A stretch of DNA of 64,000 nucleotides. Origin: SHLQ01 sp033344795. Its GTDB lineage: Bacteria; Actinomycetota; Acidimicrobiia; Acidimicrobiales; SHLQ01. The notes under the pieces are model-generated. The model saw only the letters and a program-made list of their open reading frames with translations. It did not search any database and was not told the origin of the DNA. Where the stretch lies: assembly GCA_033344795.1 (NCBI GenBank), contig JAWPMS010000001.1, forward strand, positions 1,860,001-1,924,000, in the 5' to 3' direction. Positions 9,045-18,377 of the stretch are shown here, in pieces; position 1 is the first letter of the stretch, and the number at the start of each line of letters is the position of its first letter. The position numbers were made by a program, and so were the translations under genes.

Positions 9045-10021
9045 CCGACACCCTGACCGCAGAGCCAAGCCCATCAACCTCGTGGCTCCGGCGCGCCAAG
9101 CTCAGCGACTACGGCATCATTTGGGTCACCGTGCTGTTGTTCATCGGACTCTGGCAAACCACAGAGAACTTCATGACGACGGCGAACCTTCGTAACGTTC
9201 TCGATCAGCAGAGCTTGATCTTGATCGCCGGTTCGGCATTGACGCTCACCCTCATCAGCGGCAACTTCGACATCTCGCTGTCCGCGATCTTCATCAACTC
9301 GACCATCGTCACGGCGCTCGTCGTGAACGATACGGGCTCCGTCGTGCTTGCTTTGGGTGCGGGCATTCTGCTCGGTGCGGTCTACGGCCTCGTCAATGGC
9401 CTGGTGGTCGCGTGGGTCCGTATCAACTCGTTCATCGCCACATTGGCCACGTCGTTCGTGTTCTACGGGATCGGGTTTCTGCTCAGTGATCGAAGCATTG
9501 TTCGCGTCGGCGACCGGGACTTCTCGCAAATCGCCCGAGGCCGCGATTTCGGTTTGACCAACGCCACGTGGATTGCCGTTGTTGTCGTGTTGATCTTCTC
9601 GCTCATACTCGAGCGATCGCGGTTCGGGCGACATCTCTTTGCCGCCGGAGGAAATCCCGAAGCTGCCAGGCTGGCGGGCATTCGCGTGGAGAGTGTCGTC
9701 GCTGCGTCATTCGTGCTGACGGGCGCTGCGGCCGGTCTCGCTGGATCACTGCTCGCCTCTCGCACGCTCTCTGCTCAGCCCAGCGATGACTTCTCGTTCG
9801 TCTTTGGCGTGTTGACCGCGGTCATCATCGGAGGAACTTCGATCGCAGGCGGCGAAGGAGCGGTGTGGCGAACGGTGCTGGGCGCACTCTTCATCGCGCT
9901 GCTCACGAACGGTTTCAATCTGCATCAGATCGACCCCATCATCCAGCGTCTGATTCAAGGCTCGGTAATCCTTGCCGCAGTCGCTGCGGACAACTGGACT
10001 CGAAATAGGAGAGCTGCATGA
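9041..10021 (+). CDS. Sugar-type ABC importer permease (RbsC-like)
   Basis: A 326-residue polytopic membrane protein of the BPD_transp_2 family, with about eight to ten hydrophobic segments. Family features include LILIAGSALTLTLISGNFDIS in the N-terminal third, ARLAGIRVE in the cytoplasmic coupling region and GGTSIAGGEGAVWRTVLGA near the end. The ATG overlaps the ATPase stop (ATGA), and a longer upstream frame that would lie inside the ATPase gene was rejected. It is one permease gene, so a homodimer is expected. It is followed without a gap by the DUF917 gene. Confidence 0.9.
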   Translation: MTDTLTAEPSPSTSWLRRAKLSDYGIIWVTVLLFIGLWQTTENFMTTANLRNVLDQQSLILIAGSALTLTLISGNFDISLSAIFINSTIVTALVVNDTGSVVLALGAGILLGAVYGLVNGLVVAWVRINSFIATLATSFVFYGIGFLLSDRSIVRVGDRDFSQIARGRDFGLTNATWIAVVVVLIFSLILERSRFGRHLFAAGGNPEAARLAGIRVESVVAASFVLTGAAAGLAGSLLASRTLSAQPSDDFSFVFGVLTAVIIGGTSIAGGEGAVWRTVLGALFIALLTNGFNLHQIDPIIQRLIQGSVILAAVAADNWTRNRRAA

Positions 10022-11091
10022 CCATTACCCAACTCTCAGCCGATGACATCGAATCAATCGCTGTCGGAGCGACACTGCTTGGAACAGGCGGAGGTGGCGA
10101 CCCGTACATCGCCAAACTCGTCGCGCGTCAGGCCTTGGAGAAACATGGACCCGTCGACGTCATCACAGCCGCCGACCTCCCTCCCGATGCTCGCGTGCTC
10201 ACCATTGCCATCATCGGAGCACCCACGGTCATCCTCGAGAAGATCCCCGCAGGCACCGAATTCACCACTGCGGTGAAGGCGCTCGGCGACTACTTGGGAG
10301 AACCGCCGGTGGCCATCATGCCGATCGAAGTGGGCGGTTTGAACACACTGCTCCCCATCGCCACGGCGGCCGAGATGGGCCTGCCTGTGCTCAACGCTGA
10401 CGGCATGCGGCGAGCGTTCCCACAGATCGAGATGACCGTCTTCACACTGGGGGGAATCCCTGCTGGGCCGATGTCGGTCGCTGACGAAAAGGGCAACCTC
10501 TGCGTGTTCGAAACGACCTCGAACCAGATGGCCGAGACCCTTGCACGCACGGCGGTCATTCAGCTCGGGCTGGCCAACGCCATCAGCTGTTATCCAATGA
10601 CCGCTGGGCAGATCGCAGAACACGCGATCGCCGATTCGATCACCTATTGCCGAGATGTCGGAAGGATGCTCGAAGAGGTGCAGCGCAACGAAGACGGTGC
10701 GTGGGAACGATTTCTCTCCGAGACCGGCTCTCACCGATTCTTCGAAGGCAAGATCGTCGACCTCGATCGTCGAACCACGGATGGATTCGCAAAGTCGACG
10801 CTCCTCCTCGAGGATCTGCACGGCTCCGACCAGGTCATGCGCATCGAGGTGCAGAACGAGAACCTGATCGCCTACGTGGATGACGTACCGACGATCACGA
10901 CGCCGAACCTGATTTGCCTCCTCGACCATGAGACCTACGAGCCACTCACCACCGAATCGATCGCCTACGGAAACCGATGTCATGTCATCGGCATGCCCTG
11001 CGCCCCCGAGTGGCAGCGCGACGGGGTCATGGAACTTGTTGGGCCATCAGCCTTTGGATACGACGTCGACTACGTGGAGATGCCATCGTGA
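10018..11091 (+). CDS. DUF917 family protein (S-Me-THD-like)
   Basis: The 357-residue protein begins with the DUF917 signature: GTGGGGDPYIAK around residue 22, then IGAPTVILEKIP and PIEVGGLNTLLPIATAAEMGLPVLNADGMRRAFPQ. Family knowledge: DUF917 genes regularly accompany hydantoinase/oxoprolinase genes and nucleobase-type transporters; the biochemical role is not established. Here it is coupled to the permease (ATGA) and to the hydantoinase-like gene downstream (GTGA), which fixes it in the same pathway. Confidence 0.85.
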   Translation: MTITQLSADDIESIAVGATLLGTGGGGDPYIAKLVARQALEKHGPVDVITAADLPPDARVLTIAIIGAPTVILEKIPAGTEFTTAVKALGDYLGEPPVAIMPIEVGGLNTLLPIATAAEMGLPVLNADGMRRAFPQIEMTVFTLGGIPAGPMSVADEKGNLCVFETTSNQMAETLARTAVIQLGLANAISCYPMTAGQIAEHAIADSITYCRDVGRMLEEVQRNEDGAWERFLSETGSHRFFEGKIVDLDRRTTDGFAKSTLLLEDLHGSDQVMRIEVQNENLIAYVDDVPTITTPNLICLLDHETYEPLTTESIAYGNRCHVIGMPCAPEWQRDGVMELVGPSAFGYDVDYVEMPS

Positions 11092-12650
11092 CGAACACAG
11101 AACAGCAACGAATCGGTATTGACGTTGGCGGAACCAACACCGACGCCGTCCTGATCGACGGTGACGGCGCAGTCCTCAACTCGATCAAAACCGCCACCAC
11201 GCTCGACCCGCTCGATGGCATTCGCGAAGCGCTTCGTGGTGTACTCGAAGGCCAGGATGCGTCGCTCATTTCTCGAGCAATGCTTGGAACGACCCACCCG
11301 GCGAACGCGATCATTCAGCGCCAGGGGCTCGACAAGGTTGGTGTGCTTCGGCTCGCACTGCCGTCATCGACGGCGGTGAACGTGGGTGCGGCCTGGCCAC
11401 AAGACATTCGAGACGTGGTGCTCGGGCCGACGGCCATCATCGAAGGCGGGCACGAGTACACGGGTGCCGAGATCGCGCCGCTCGACGAAGATGCCGTTCG
11501 CCGCCTCGCCAGCGAGGCGGTCGCTGCGGGTTGCAAGGCAATCGCAGTTTCAGGAGCGTTCAGCCCTGCGTCGCCCGAGCACGAACTTCGCAGTGCCGAG
11601 CTCATCCGAGACGAGGTTGGCGATGCCATCAACGTCTCGCTCAGCCATCAGGTTGGAGCCCTCGGGTTGCTCGAGCGTGAGAACGCGACGATTCTCAATG
11701 CGTCATTGCTCACGGTTTCCCATGCCGTGGTGTATGGATTTCAGACTGCGCTCGCTGATCACTCGCTCGATGTGCAGTCGTACTTGACACAGAACGACGG
11801 CACGTTGATGACCGCCGAGCACGCGGCCAAGAACCCTGTTCTGACCCTCGCTTCGGGTCCGACGAACTCCATGCGTGGCGCATGCGCTCTGGCCGGAGTC
11901 AACGACGCCGTGGTCGTCGACGTAGGCGGCACCTCCGCTGATGCTGGGATCCTCGTCGATGGATTCCCGCGAGAGTCCACCGCAGCAGTTGAAGTTGGTG
12001 GCGTTCGCACGAACTTCCGAATGCCAGACCTCATTTCGATTGGCCTTGGTGGCGGAACGATCGTGCGCGACGAGTCGTCCGGATTGCGCATCGGACCCGA
12101 CTCGGTCGGGTATGCCGTCTCGACCGAGGCGCTGTGTGTCGGCGGAGGCACGCTCACACTGTCCGACATTTCGCTGGCTGCAGGTCGCCTCGATGGCTTT
12201 GGCGACACGGCGCTCGTTGCCGGCCTCGATGCCGATCTCGTAGCTCGATCGACCGGCTGGGTCGACGAGCAGATCTCCATCCTGGCCGATCGGATGAAGT
12301 CGAGCCGAGAAGCTGTTCCGCTACTTGCCGTCGGTGGAGGCGCTCACCTCGTTCCCAACGCCCTCGACGGAATCTCCGAGGTGGTCCGTCCACCTCACCA
12401 CGGCGTGGCCAACGCCTACGGCGCCTGCATCTCCGAAGCTTCGGGTTCGGTTGACAAGGTGTACAGCTACGACATCGACGGACGCGAGGAGTGCATCGAG
12501 GATGCCCGTGCCGCGGCGATTGCGCTAGCTGTCGAGTCCGGTGCCGACCCGGCTGACACGCGCATCACCAGCGTTTCGGAGATCCCAATGACATACGTGC
12601 CCGGTGGCGGTTGCCGCGTCGTCGTCAAAGCGGTTGGACCGCTGCAGTGA
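11088..12650 (+). CDS. Hydantoinase/oxoprolinase family subunit, HyuA-like (first copy)
   Basis: A 520-residue member of the ATP-grasp-unrelated, actin-fold hydantoinase A/oxoprolinase family. The N-terminal phosphate loop is IGIDVGGTNTDAVLID and the second nucleotide motif is VVDVGGTSADAGIL, followed by SIGLGGGTIV. Shorter than the ~700-residue HyuA type, it belongs to the DUF917-associated branch. The GTG start overlaps the DUF917 stop by 4 bases. Family members couple ATP hydrolysis to opening of a cyclic amide such as hydantoin, N-methylhydantoin or 5-oxoproline. Two HyuA-like genes in one operon suggest two ring-opening or phosphorylation steps, or one regulatory copy. Confidence 0.82.
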   Translation: MTNTEQQRIGIDVGGTNTDAVLIDGDGAVLNSIKTATTLDPLDGIREALRGVLEGQDASLISRAMLGTTHPANAIIQRQGLDKVGVLRLALPSSTAVNVGAAWPQDIRDVVLGPTAIIEGGHEYTGAEIAPLDEDAVRRLASEAVAAGCKAIAVSGAFSPASPEHELRSAELIRDEVGDAINVSLSHQVGALGLLERENATILNASLLTVSHAVVYGFQTALADHSLDVQSYLTQNDGTLMTAEHAAKNPVLTLASGPTNSMRGACALAGVNDAVVVDVGGTSADAGILVDGFPRESTAAVEVGGVRTNFRMPDLISIGLGGGTIVRDESSGLRIGPDSVGYAVSTEALCVGGGTLTLSDISLAAGRLDGFGDTALVAGLDADLVARSTGWVDEQISILADRMKSSREAVPLLAVGGGAHLVPNALDGISEVVRPPHHGVANAYGACISEASGSVDKVYSYDIDGREECIEDARAAAIALAVESGADPADTRITSVSEIPMTYVPGGGCRVVVKAVGPLQ

Positions 12651-12681
12651 ACCTGACCACAAGAACCGGAGAGTTGACACG

Positions 12682-14784
12682 ATGACGATCGCGACTTCAA
12701 AAGTTGCCACAGATGTCGGTGGAACCTTCACCGATCTCGTCCTGTTCGAGGTGAACGAAGACACCGGAGAAACGAGCATCCGAACAGCCAAAGCGGCCAC
12801 GACACCACCGGAATTCGACAAAGGGGTGCTGGAGGTCTTCGAGCGGGCGAACGTGCCGTTCGAGGAAGTTGCTTCGCATGTGCATGGCACGACGGTGGTC
12901 ATCAACGCAATCACCGAACGCAAGGGAGCCAAGGTCGGGCTGATCACCACCGAAGGCTTCCGAGACACGCTCGAGATCGCCCGAGGAAATCGGCCGGACT
13001 TCTTCAACCTCGACTACGAGAAGCCCGAACCCTTCGTCCCTCGCTACCTGCGACAGGAGGTACCGGGGCGACTCACCTACAAGGGGGAGGAGCGCGAACC
13101 TGTCGACGTTTCCGGGCTCGGTCAGATCGTGGACGACTTCCGGGCCGATGGGGTCGAAGCGATCGCTGTCTGCCTCCTCCACTCCTGGGCAAACGGTGAC
13201 CATGAACGCCAGGTGGTCGAGGAAATTCGGCGACTCTGGCCCGAGGCCTCCGTCGTCGCGTCGAACGAGATCACTCGCGAGTGGCGCGAGTACGAGCGTA
13301 CGAGCACCGCAGTTCTCTCCGCGTACGTGCAACCAACCGCGCAGCGATATCTCCGCCAGCTCGAATCACAGCTTGCCGACAAGTCGTTGGGTGGGCCCAC
13401 CCTGGTCATGCAATCCAACTGCGGAGTCGGTTCCGTTGAAGCGGTCGCCGCGACACCGATCGCCATGGTCGAGTCCGGTCCTGCATCGGGGTTCATGGGA
13501 GCTGCCGAGCTCGGGAAGCTGATCGGCGAACCCAACGTGCTCGCGCTCGACATCGGTGGGACTACCGCGAAGTGCTCGCTCATCGAGAACGGGCGTGTGC
13601 GTGTCATGACCGACTACTGGCTCGAGCGCGATCGTTCGTCGGCCGGTTATCCGGCGATGGTTCCTGTGGTTGATCTGGTCGAGATCGGCAACGGCGGCGG
13701 CTCGATCGCGTGGGTCGACGATTTCAAGAAGCTTCACGTGGGCCCGCAATCTGCCGGCGCCATGCCTGGCCCCGCGTCCTACGGTCAAGGTGGGACCGAG
13801 GCCACGACGACCGACGCCAATCTGTGGCTCGGCCGTATCAGTCGCGACGACTTCTGCGGCGGCGAGATCACGCCCGACATGGAGGTCACCGAGCAGGCGT
13901 TGCGCAACATCGGCGATCGTATGGGGGTGGGTGTCGATGAAGCTGCCCGCGGCATCGTGCGCATCGCCAACAACAACATGGTGAACGCACTGAAGCTCAT
14001 CTCGCTCAACCGCGGATACGACCCGCGGGACTTTGCGCTCGTCGCATTCGGTGGCGGCGGACCCATGCATGCGATTGCGCTCGCCGTCGAGCTCGGCGTA
14101 CAAAAGGTGGTGATCCCCGCTGCAGCTTCGGTGTTCTCGGCGTGGGGCATGATCTCGTCGGACCTCCGACGCGACTATTTCGTCACCGCGCTGTCCGACG
14201 TGGATGAGGCCTCGACCCCCACAATTGCGGCCGCCTTCCGCGATGCCGAGGCACGCGGGCTCGACGACTTCGCCGGCGAAGGTATCGATCCCGACACGGT
14301 CACGATCGAACGATTTGGCAACTTCCGTTATCAAGGCCAAGAGCACACCGTCGAGGTCCTGCTCGAACCCGACGACCTGCTGCCCGGAGGTAGCGAAGCC
14401 CTCGCCGAGCGCTTCCGGACCGACTACGAGGCCGAATACACGTACCGTTTGGATGTGCCGGTTGAAATGGTCGGACTGCATCTCGTCGCCTCGGTGAAGA
14501 GCGCAGGCCATACCCCCAAACCTGTCGACATTGGGCCAGCCGATTCCGCTCCCGCAAAGCGCACCACCCGTACCATCGACTATGCGGTTGAAGGCGTGCA
14601 CGATTCCGATGTCTTCGACGCAGACCTCCTCAACCCTGGCATGGCATTCACCGGCCCTGCGGTCGTCGAGGGCGCGGGAACGTCCGTCTTGGTCCATCCT
14701 GGCTGGCACGCACACGTGGACGGATACCGAAACCTGATTCTTGAACAGCATGCCCCGAAGCCTCAGACAATGGAGAAGGAGTAG
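12682..14784 (+). CDS. hyuA: Hydantoinase/oxoprolinase subunit A (HyuA, second copy)
   Basis: A 700-residue, full-length HyuA. The N-terminal Hydant_A_N domain has ATDVGGTFTDLVLF and HGTTVVINAITERKGAK; the hydantoinase A domain has ALDIGGTTAKCSLI, EIGNGGGSIAW and the GGGGPMHA motif near residue 455. The C-terminal beta domain resembles acetone carboxylase and oxoprolinase. The start ATG has CGGAGAG upstream; the 31-base gap from the preceding gene is the first real gap in the operon. It should form a complex with the HyuB-like product of the next gene for ATP-dependent hydrolysis of a cyclic amide. Confidence 0.9.
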   Translation: MTIATSKVATDVGGTFTDLVLFEVNEDTGETSIRTAKAATTPPEFDKGVLEVFERANVPFEEVASHVHGTTVVINAITERKGAKVGLITTEGFRDTLEIARGNRPDFFNLDYEKPEPFVPRYLRQEVPGRLTYKGEEREPVDVSGLGQIVDDFRADGVEAIAVCLLHSWANGDHERQVVEEIRRLWPEASVVASNEITREWREYERTSTAVLSAYVQPTAQRYLRQLESQLADKSLGGPTLVMQSNCGVGSVEAVAATPIAMVESGPASGFMGAAELGKLIGEPNVLALDIGGTTAKCSLIENGRVRVMTDYWLERDRSSAGYPAMVPVVDLVEIGNGGGSIAWVDDFKKLHVGPQSAGAMPGPASYGQGGTEATTTDANLWLGRISRDDFCGGEITPDMEVTEQALRNIGDRMGVGVDEAARGIVRIANNNMVNALKLISLNRGYDPRDFALVAFGGGGPMHAIALAVELGVQKVVIPAAASVFSAWGMISSDLRRDYFVTALSDVDEASTPTIAAAFRDAEARGLDDFAGEGIDPDTVTIERFGNFRYQGQEHTVEVLLEPDDLLPGGSEALAERFRTDYEAEYTYRLDVPVEMVGLHLVASVKSAGHTPKPVDIGPADSAPAKRTTRTIDYAVEGVHDSDVFDADLLNPGMAFTGPAVVEGAGTSVLVHPGWHAHVDGYRNLILEQHAPKPQTMEKE

Positions 14785-14786
14785 TC

Positions 14787-16448
14787 ATGTCAACAACCCA
14801 TACCTACGACCCCATCACGCTCGAAATCATTCAGAATTCCTTTCAAGCTGCCGCCGATGAGATGTTCGTCGCCATGCAAAAGACCGCGATGAGTTCGATC
14901 ATCTATGAGGTGCTCGACATGGGCACCGCCGTTCTCGATGAACACGGCGAGCTCGCCTCCTCCGGCGCGGGTATTCCCGCATTCGTGGGAGTTCTCGACA
15001 AGACGTGCAAGGTGGTGATCGACACCATCGGCCTCGAGAACATCGAGGAAGGAGACGTGTTCTTCACCAACGATCCCTACTGGGGCGCGGTGACTCATCT
15101 CAATGACATCGTGGTGACCATGCCGGTCTTCCACGACGGCGAGTTGATTGCCTGGACGGCGAACATCGCGCACAACTCTGATGTTGGAGGTATGGCTCCG
15201 GGTTCGGCGAGCGGTGAAGCAACGGAGATCTACCAGGAGGGGTTGCGCCTCCCCCCGGTGAAGGCGATCTCGAAGGGCGCAACCGTCCGTTCGGTGATGG
15301 ACATCATCAAGACCAACTCGCGCCTTCCCGACCTCATCGATGGCGATCTGTGGGCTGCGATCGCATCGGTTCGCACGGGCGAGCGCCGGCTACGCGAGGT
15401 CGCAGCGCGCTACGGCGTCGACACCTTCCGCGCCGCGTCTCGAGACTTCATGGACTATGGCGAGCAGGTCTCGTTGCAAGGCTTGAAGGGCCTCCCGCAT
15501 GGCACATTCGAACTGACCGAAGAGATCGACGATGGTCGAGTGCTCAGCGTTTCCATCACGATTAGCGACGACGAATTCATCGTCGATCTGACCAAGAATC
15601 CTGAACAGTCGACGGCACCCACGAACCTCAGTCGCGACGGCGCGATCATTCCGGTGCAAATGATCTTCAAGTCCCTGACCGACGGCAGCATCACCGCCAA
15701 CAGTGGCACGTTCCGGCCGATCCGGGTGCTGACCACTCCGGGTACCGTGTTCGACCCCGTCGAACCCGCTCCAATGGGCTTCTACTACGACTTGATGTTG
15801 CCGCTGTACGACCTGATGTGGCGCTGTATGGCCAAGGAAGTACCTGAGCTCCTGGGCGCGGGGCATTTCGCATCGGTCTGTGCGACGTTGATGGGCGGAA
15901 CCCATCCCGACACCGGCCGGCCGTATTCGATCATCGAACCGCAGATCGGCGGTTGGGGAGCGAGCGGCACACGCGATGGCAACTCTGCGATGTTCAGTGG
16001 CGTCCACGGGGACACCTTCAACTGCCCCGCCGAGATCAACGAGGCTCGCAACGGGCTCTACGTGAACCGCATGGAGCTGAATACCGAACCTGGAGGTGAA
16101 GGACGCTTCACGGGCGGGCGCGGCATCGTCATGGAGTACGAACTCCGTGCCGACGATGGCCACGCAACGTTGGCGTTCACGCGATCAAAGTTTCCGCCGT
16201 GGGCTGCCGATGGTGGCGTCGAGGGGTCGCCAAACTATGCCGAGATCATCCAGGCAGAAGACGGTTCAGCCACTCGATATTCCTTTGCGTCCGGGGTGCC
16301 GACAAACCCTGGTGATGTCATTCGAATCGTGACCGGCATCGGTGGTGGGGTGGGAGATCCGAAGGACCGCGACCGAGAGCTTGTCGAGCGAGACATTCGC
16401 AACGGTCTGATCGACCCAGAGCGCGCCGCTGCGGTCTACGGCGTCTGA
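14787..16448 (+). CDS. hyuB: Hydantoinase/oxoprolinase subunit B (HyuB)
   Basis: A 553-residue HyuB/oxoprolinase C-terminal homologue. Diagnostic stretches are DPITLEIIQNSFQAAADEMFVAMQ at the N-terminus (DPITLEIIQN), FFTNDPYWGAVTHLNDI, AHNSDVGGMAPGS, and a Gly-rich C-terminus (TGIGGGVGDPKDRD). AAGGAG lies just upstream and only two bases separate it from hyuA, so a stoichiometric A/B complex is expected. The substrate is unproven. An N-methylated or substituted hydantoin is plausible given the flavoprotein and dipeptidase downstream. Confidence 0.9.
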   Translation: MSTTHTYDPITLEIIQNSFQAAADEMFVAMQKTAMSSIIYEVLDMGTAVLDEHGELASSGAGIPAFVGVLDKTCKVVIDTIGLENIEEGDVFFTNDPYWGAVTHLNDIVVTMPVFHDGELIAWTANIAHNSDVGGMAPGSASGEATEIYQEGLRLPPVKAISKGATVRSVMDIIKTNSRLPDLIDGDLWAAIASVRTGERRLREVAARYGVDTFRAASRDFMDYGEQVSLQGLKGLPHGTFELTEEIDDGRVLSVSITISDDEFIVDLTKNPEQSTAPTNLSRDGAIIPVQMIFKSLTDGSITANSGTFRPIRVLTTPGTVFDPVEPAPMGFYYDLMLPLYDLMWRCMAKEVPELLGAGHFASVCATLMGGTHPDTGRPYSIIEPQIGGWGASGTRDGNSAMFSGVHGDTFNCPAEINEARNGLYVNRMELNTEPGGEGRFTGGRGIVMEYELRADDGHATLAFTRSKFPPWAADGGVEGSPNYAEIIQAEDGSATRYSFASGVPTNPGDVIRIVTGIGGGVGDPKDRDRELVERDIRNGLIDPERAAAVYGV

Positions 16449-16471
16449 ACGAACTGAACGAAGGAACATCG

Positions 16472-16786
16472 ATGATCCGTACCTATCTCGAACTAGAGGT
16501 GCGACCCGGCGCAGCAGATGGTCTTACCGCGTTCTTCGAACGCCAGAACATCCTGAGCACTTCGGTCGCGCAACAAGGATGCAGATCTGCTCAGTTGACG
16601 ATCTCGAGCGATGGCGAGGCGGCTGTTGTCACTGCCGAATGGGACGATGCCGAGGCGTACGAACGTTGGGTGTCGAGATCCGACCGAGAGACCGACGCTG
16701 AGGAACTCAGCGGATTTCTGAAGCGGCCTGTAGGAGCCGACACCATCGGCCGAGTCTTCAGCGTCGTGCTCGACGGAGCGAGCTGA
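16472..16786 (+). CDS. ABM-domain (antibiotic biosynthesis monooxygenase-like) protein
   Basis: 104 residues forming one dimeric alpha-beta barrel domain: IRTYLELEVRPGAADGL, then QGCRSAQLTISSDGEAAVVTAEWDDAEAYERW, the usual beta-alpha-beta pattern of ABM/quinol monooxygenase proteins. Such proteins oxidise small aromatic or enolic substrates or serve as structural partners. A purine-rich site (GAAGGAACATCG) precedes the ATG. Its place inside the hydantoinase operon suggests action on a pathway intermediate; which one is unknown. Confidence 0.7.
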   Translation: MIRTYLELEVRPGAADGLTAFFERQNILSTSVAQQGCRSAQLTISSDGEAAVVTAEWDDAEAYERWVSRSDRETDAEELSGFLKRPVGADTIGRVFSVVLDGAS

Positions 16787-16791
16787 CCCTC

Positions 16792-17814
16792 GTGGCCGAC
16801 CAAGGTTTCTTGCCGATCGCTGATTCACACAACGATTTGTTGCTTGCGTGCCAGCATCGGCGGGAGCGTGGAGTTCGCGACCCGTTTGGCGACGACTGGC
16901 TCCCGGGATTGCGCTCTGGTGGTGTGGTATTCCAGGTTCTCCCGATCTTCACCGAGGAGCAGTTCATCGGAGAGGGCGCACTGCGGCGCACCCTCGAGAT
17001 CATCAGCCTTGCTCGTGAAATTGCCGAGGTTCACTCGTCCGATGTCGCCATCGTTGAAACACCCGCGGAGATTCAAGAGACGATCGACAGTGGTCGCATT
17101 GCGCTGCTGCTCGCGATCGAGGGCGCCGAGCCGGTGGGAGCATCGTTGTCGATGTTCGAGACGTTGTGGCGCCTTGGAATTCGGATGGCGTCGCTCACCT
17201 GGAACCGACGAACACTTCTCGCGGACGGAGTGGGCGAAGCAGACACCAACGGCCGGCTGACGACATTGGGCATCGAAGCGGTTGCCGAAATGGAACGGCT
17301 CGGAATGGTCATCGACATCAGTCACCTTTCGATGCCGGGCGTCCAGCACCTCAGCGAGCTGGCGACAAAGCCGTTTGTGGCTTCCCACTCTTCGTGCCGG
17401 GCTCTGGTCGACCACCCGAGAAATCTCACGAACTCACAAATCGAGGCGGTTGCTGAGTCGGGAGGGTTCGTCGCGGCGAACGCGTTTGGCGCCTTTGTGA
17501 GCTCGGGTGAGCCGACCCTTGGGGACTACGTCGATCATCTGGAGCACCTCGTGTCGGTGGCGGGGCCAGAGCGGGTTGGTATCGGCGCTGACTTCATCGA
17601 AGATCTGGTGCAGCAGGTCGATCCGATCCTTGGTCGGAACCTCCTGGTCGACCCTTCCGACCTCTCGTTCATCAACAACTTCAAGGCCACGAAGGACTAT
17701 CCGCACCTCGCCACGGTGCTCGCCGACCGATTCGGTCCAGACCTTGCTCGTTCGGTAGCTTGCGACAACATGGTCACCTTCTTCTGCTCGGTCCTCCCGA
17801 ACCAAAAGCCATGA
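16792..17814 (+). CDS. Membrane dipeptidase family protein (M19)
   Basis: A 340-residue renal-dipeptidase-type metalloenzyme. The metal-binding set is visible: HND near residue 11 (ADSHND), Glu in LLAIEGAEP, His in DISHLS and VASHSSCR, and Asp in VGIGADF. M19 enzymes cleave dipeptides, including D-amino acid and cyclic-imide-derived ones, at a binuclear zinc site. The GTG start follows the ABM gene stop by five bases and its stop overlaps the next regulator gene (ATGA). Within this operon it probably hydrolyses the amide bond left after ring opening. Confidence 0.85.
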   Translation: MADQGFLPIADSHNDLLLACQHRRERGVRDPFGDDWLPGLRSGGVVFQVLPIFTEEQFIGEGALRRTLEIISLAREIAEVHSSDVAIVETPAEIQETIDSGRIALLLAIEGAEPVGASLSMFETLWRLGIRMASLTWNRRTLLADGVGEADTNGRLTTLGIEAVAEMERLGMVIDISHLSMPGVQHLSELATKPFVASHSSCRALVDHPRNLTNSQIEAVAESGGFVAANAFGAFVSSGEPTLGDYVDHLEHLVSVAGPERVGIGADFIEDLVQQVDPILGRNLLVDPSDLSFINNFKATKDYPHLATVLADRFGPDLARSVACDNMVTFFCSVLPNQKP

Positions 17815-18377
17815 CAAGCGTTCGAGGATCAGTCGACATCGAACTCGAGGTCGTCGGCAAGCGGATTGGTGAGCTGAGAAAGTCTGCCGGTCTTCGGCTC
17901 ACCGACCTCGCGGACGCAACGGGCTATACGACCGGATACATCTCGCGAATCGAACGCGGCTCTTCGTTGCCCTCGTTGACCGCAATGGCAACACTCGCGA
18001 TTGCGCTCGGAGTGGAGCTGACAACGTTCATCGAGAGCGTTCCCGAGCCGGAGATAACCGTGACACCGATGAGTGAGGTGCATGAGCTGCATCTTCGCGA
18101 CGGCAACAGGTATCGGGTTCTCGGCCCACTTGGCGCCGATCGGCCGTTTACCGCGATGATCCAGAATGTGAGCACCGACGGTCAGGTTCACCGACATTTC
18201 GGCGAACGGTTCATTCTCGTGCTCGACGGGTCCATAGAAATCGTCTTCAACGAAGACGTCCATCAGATCGAGACGATGGGCACCATCCACTACGGCGCTC
18301 ACGAGGAACACAGCGGCACGGCTCTTTCCGAGCAGGACGCTCAGATCCTGATCGTCTCGTCGCCAGCGATCCTATGA
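17811..18377 (+). CDS. XRE-family regulator with C-terminal cupin (first of two)
   Basis: The 188-residue protein has an N-terminal helix-turn-helix (LRLTDLADATGYTTGYISRIERGSSLPSLTAMATLAIALGV; key part GYISRIERG) and a C-terminal cupin sensor with QVHRHFGERFILVLDGSIEIVF as ligand-binding strands. The frame extends upstream to 17760, but the ATG at 17811 overlapping the dipeptidase stop is the natural start. Family members bind an operon metabolite through the cupin and repress or activate the operon. Location inside the operon implies feedback control. Confidence 0.85.
   Translation: MTSVRGSVDIELEVVGKRIGELRKSAGLRLTDLADATGYTTGYISRIERGSSLPSLTAMATLAIALGVELTTFIESVPEPEITVTPMSEVHELHLRDGNRYRVLGPLGADRPFTAMIQNVSTDGQVHRHFGERFILVLDGSIEIVFNEDVHQIETMGTIHYGAHEEHSGTALSEQDAQILIVSSPAIL

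Noticed and set aside
13366..14751. A 461-codon minus-strand frame opposite hyuA.
   Set aside because: hyuA motifs cover the plus strand completely; the antisense frame has no recognisable domain.
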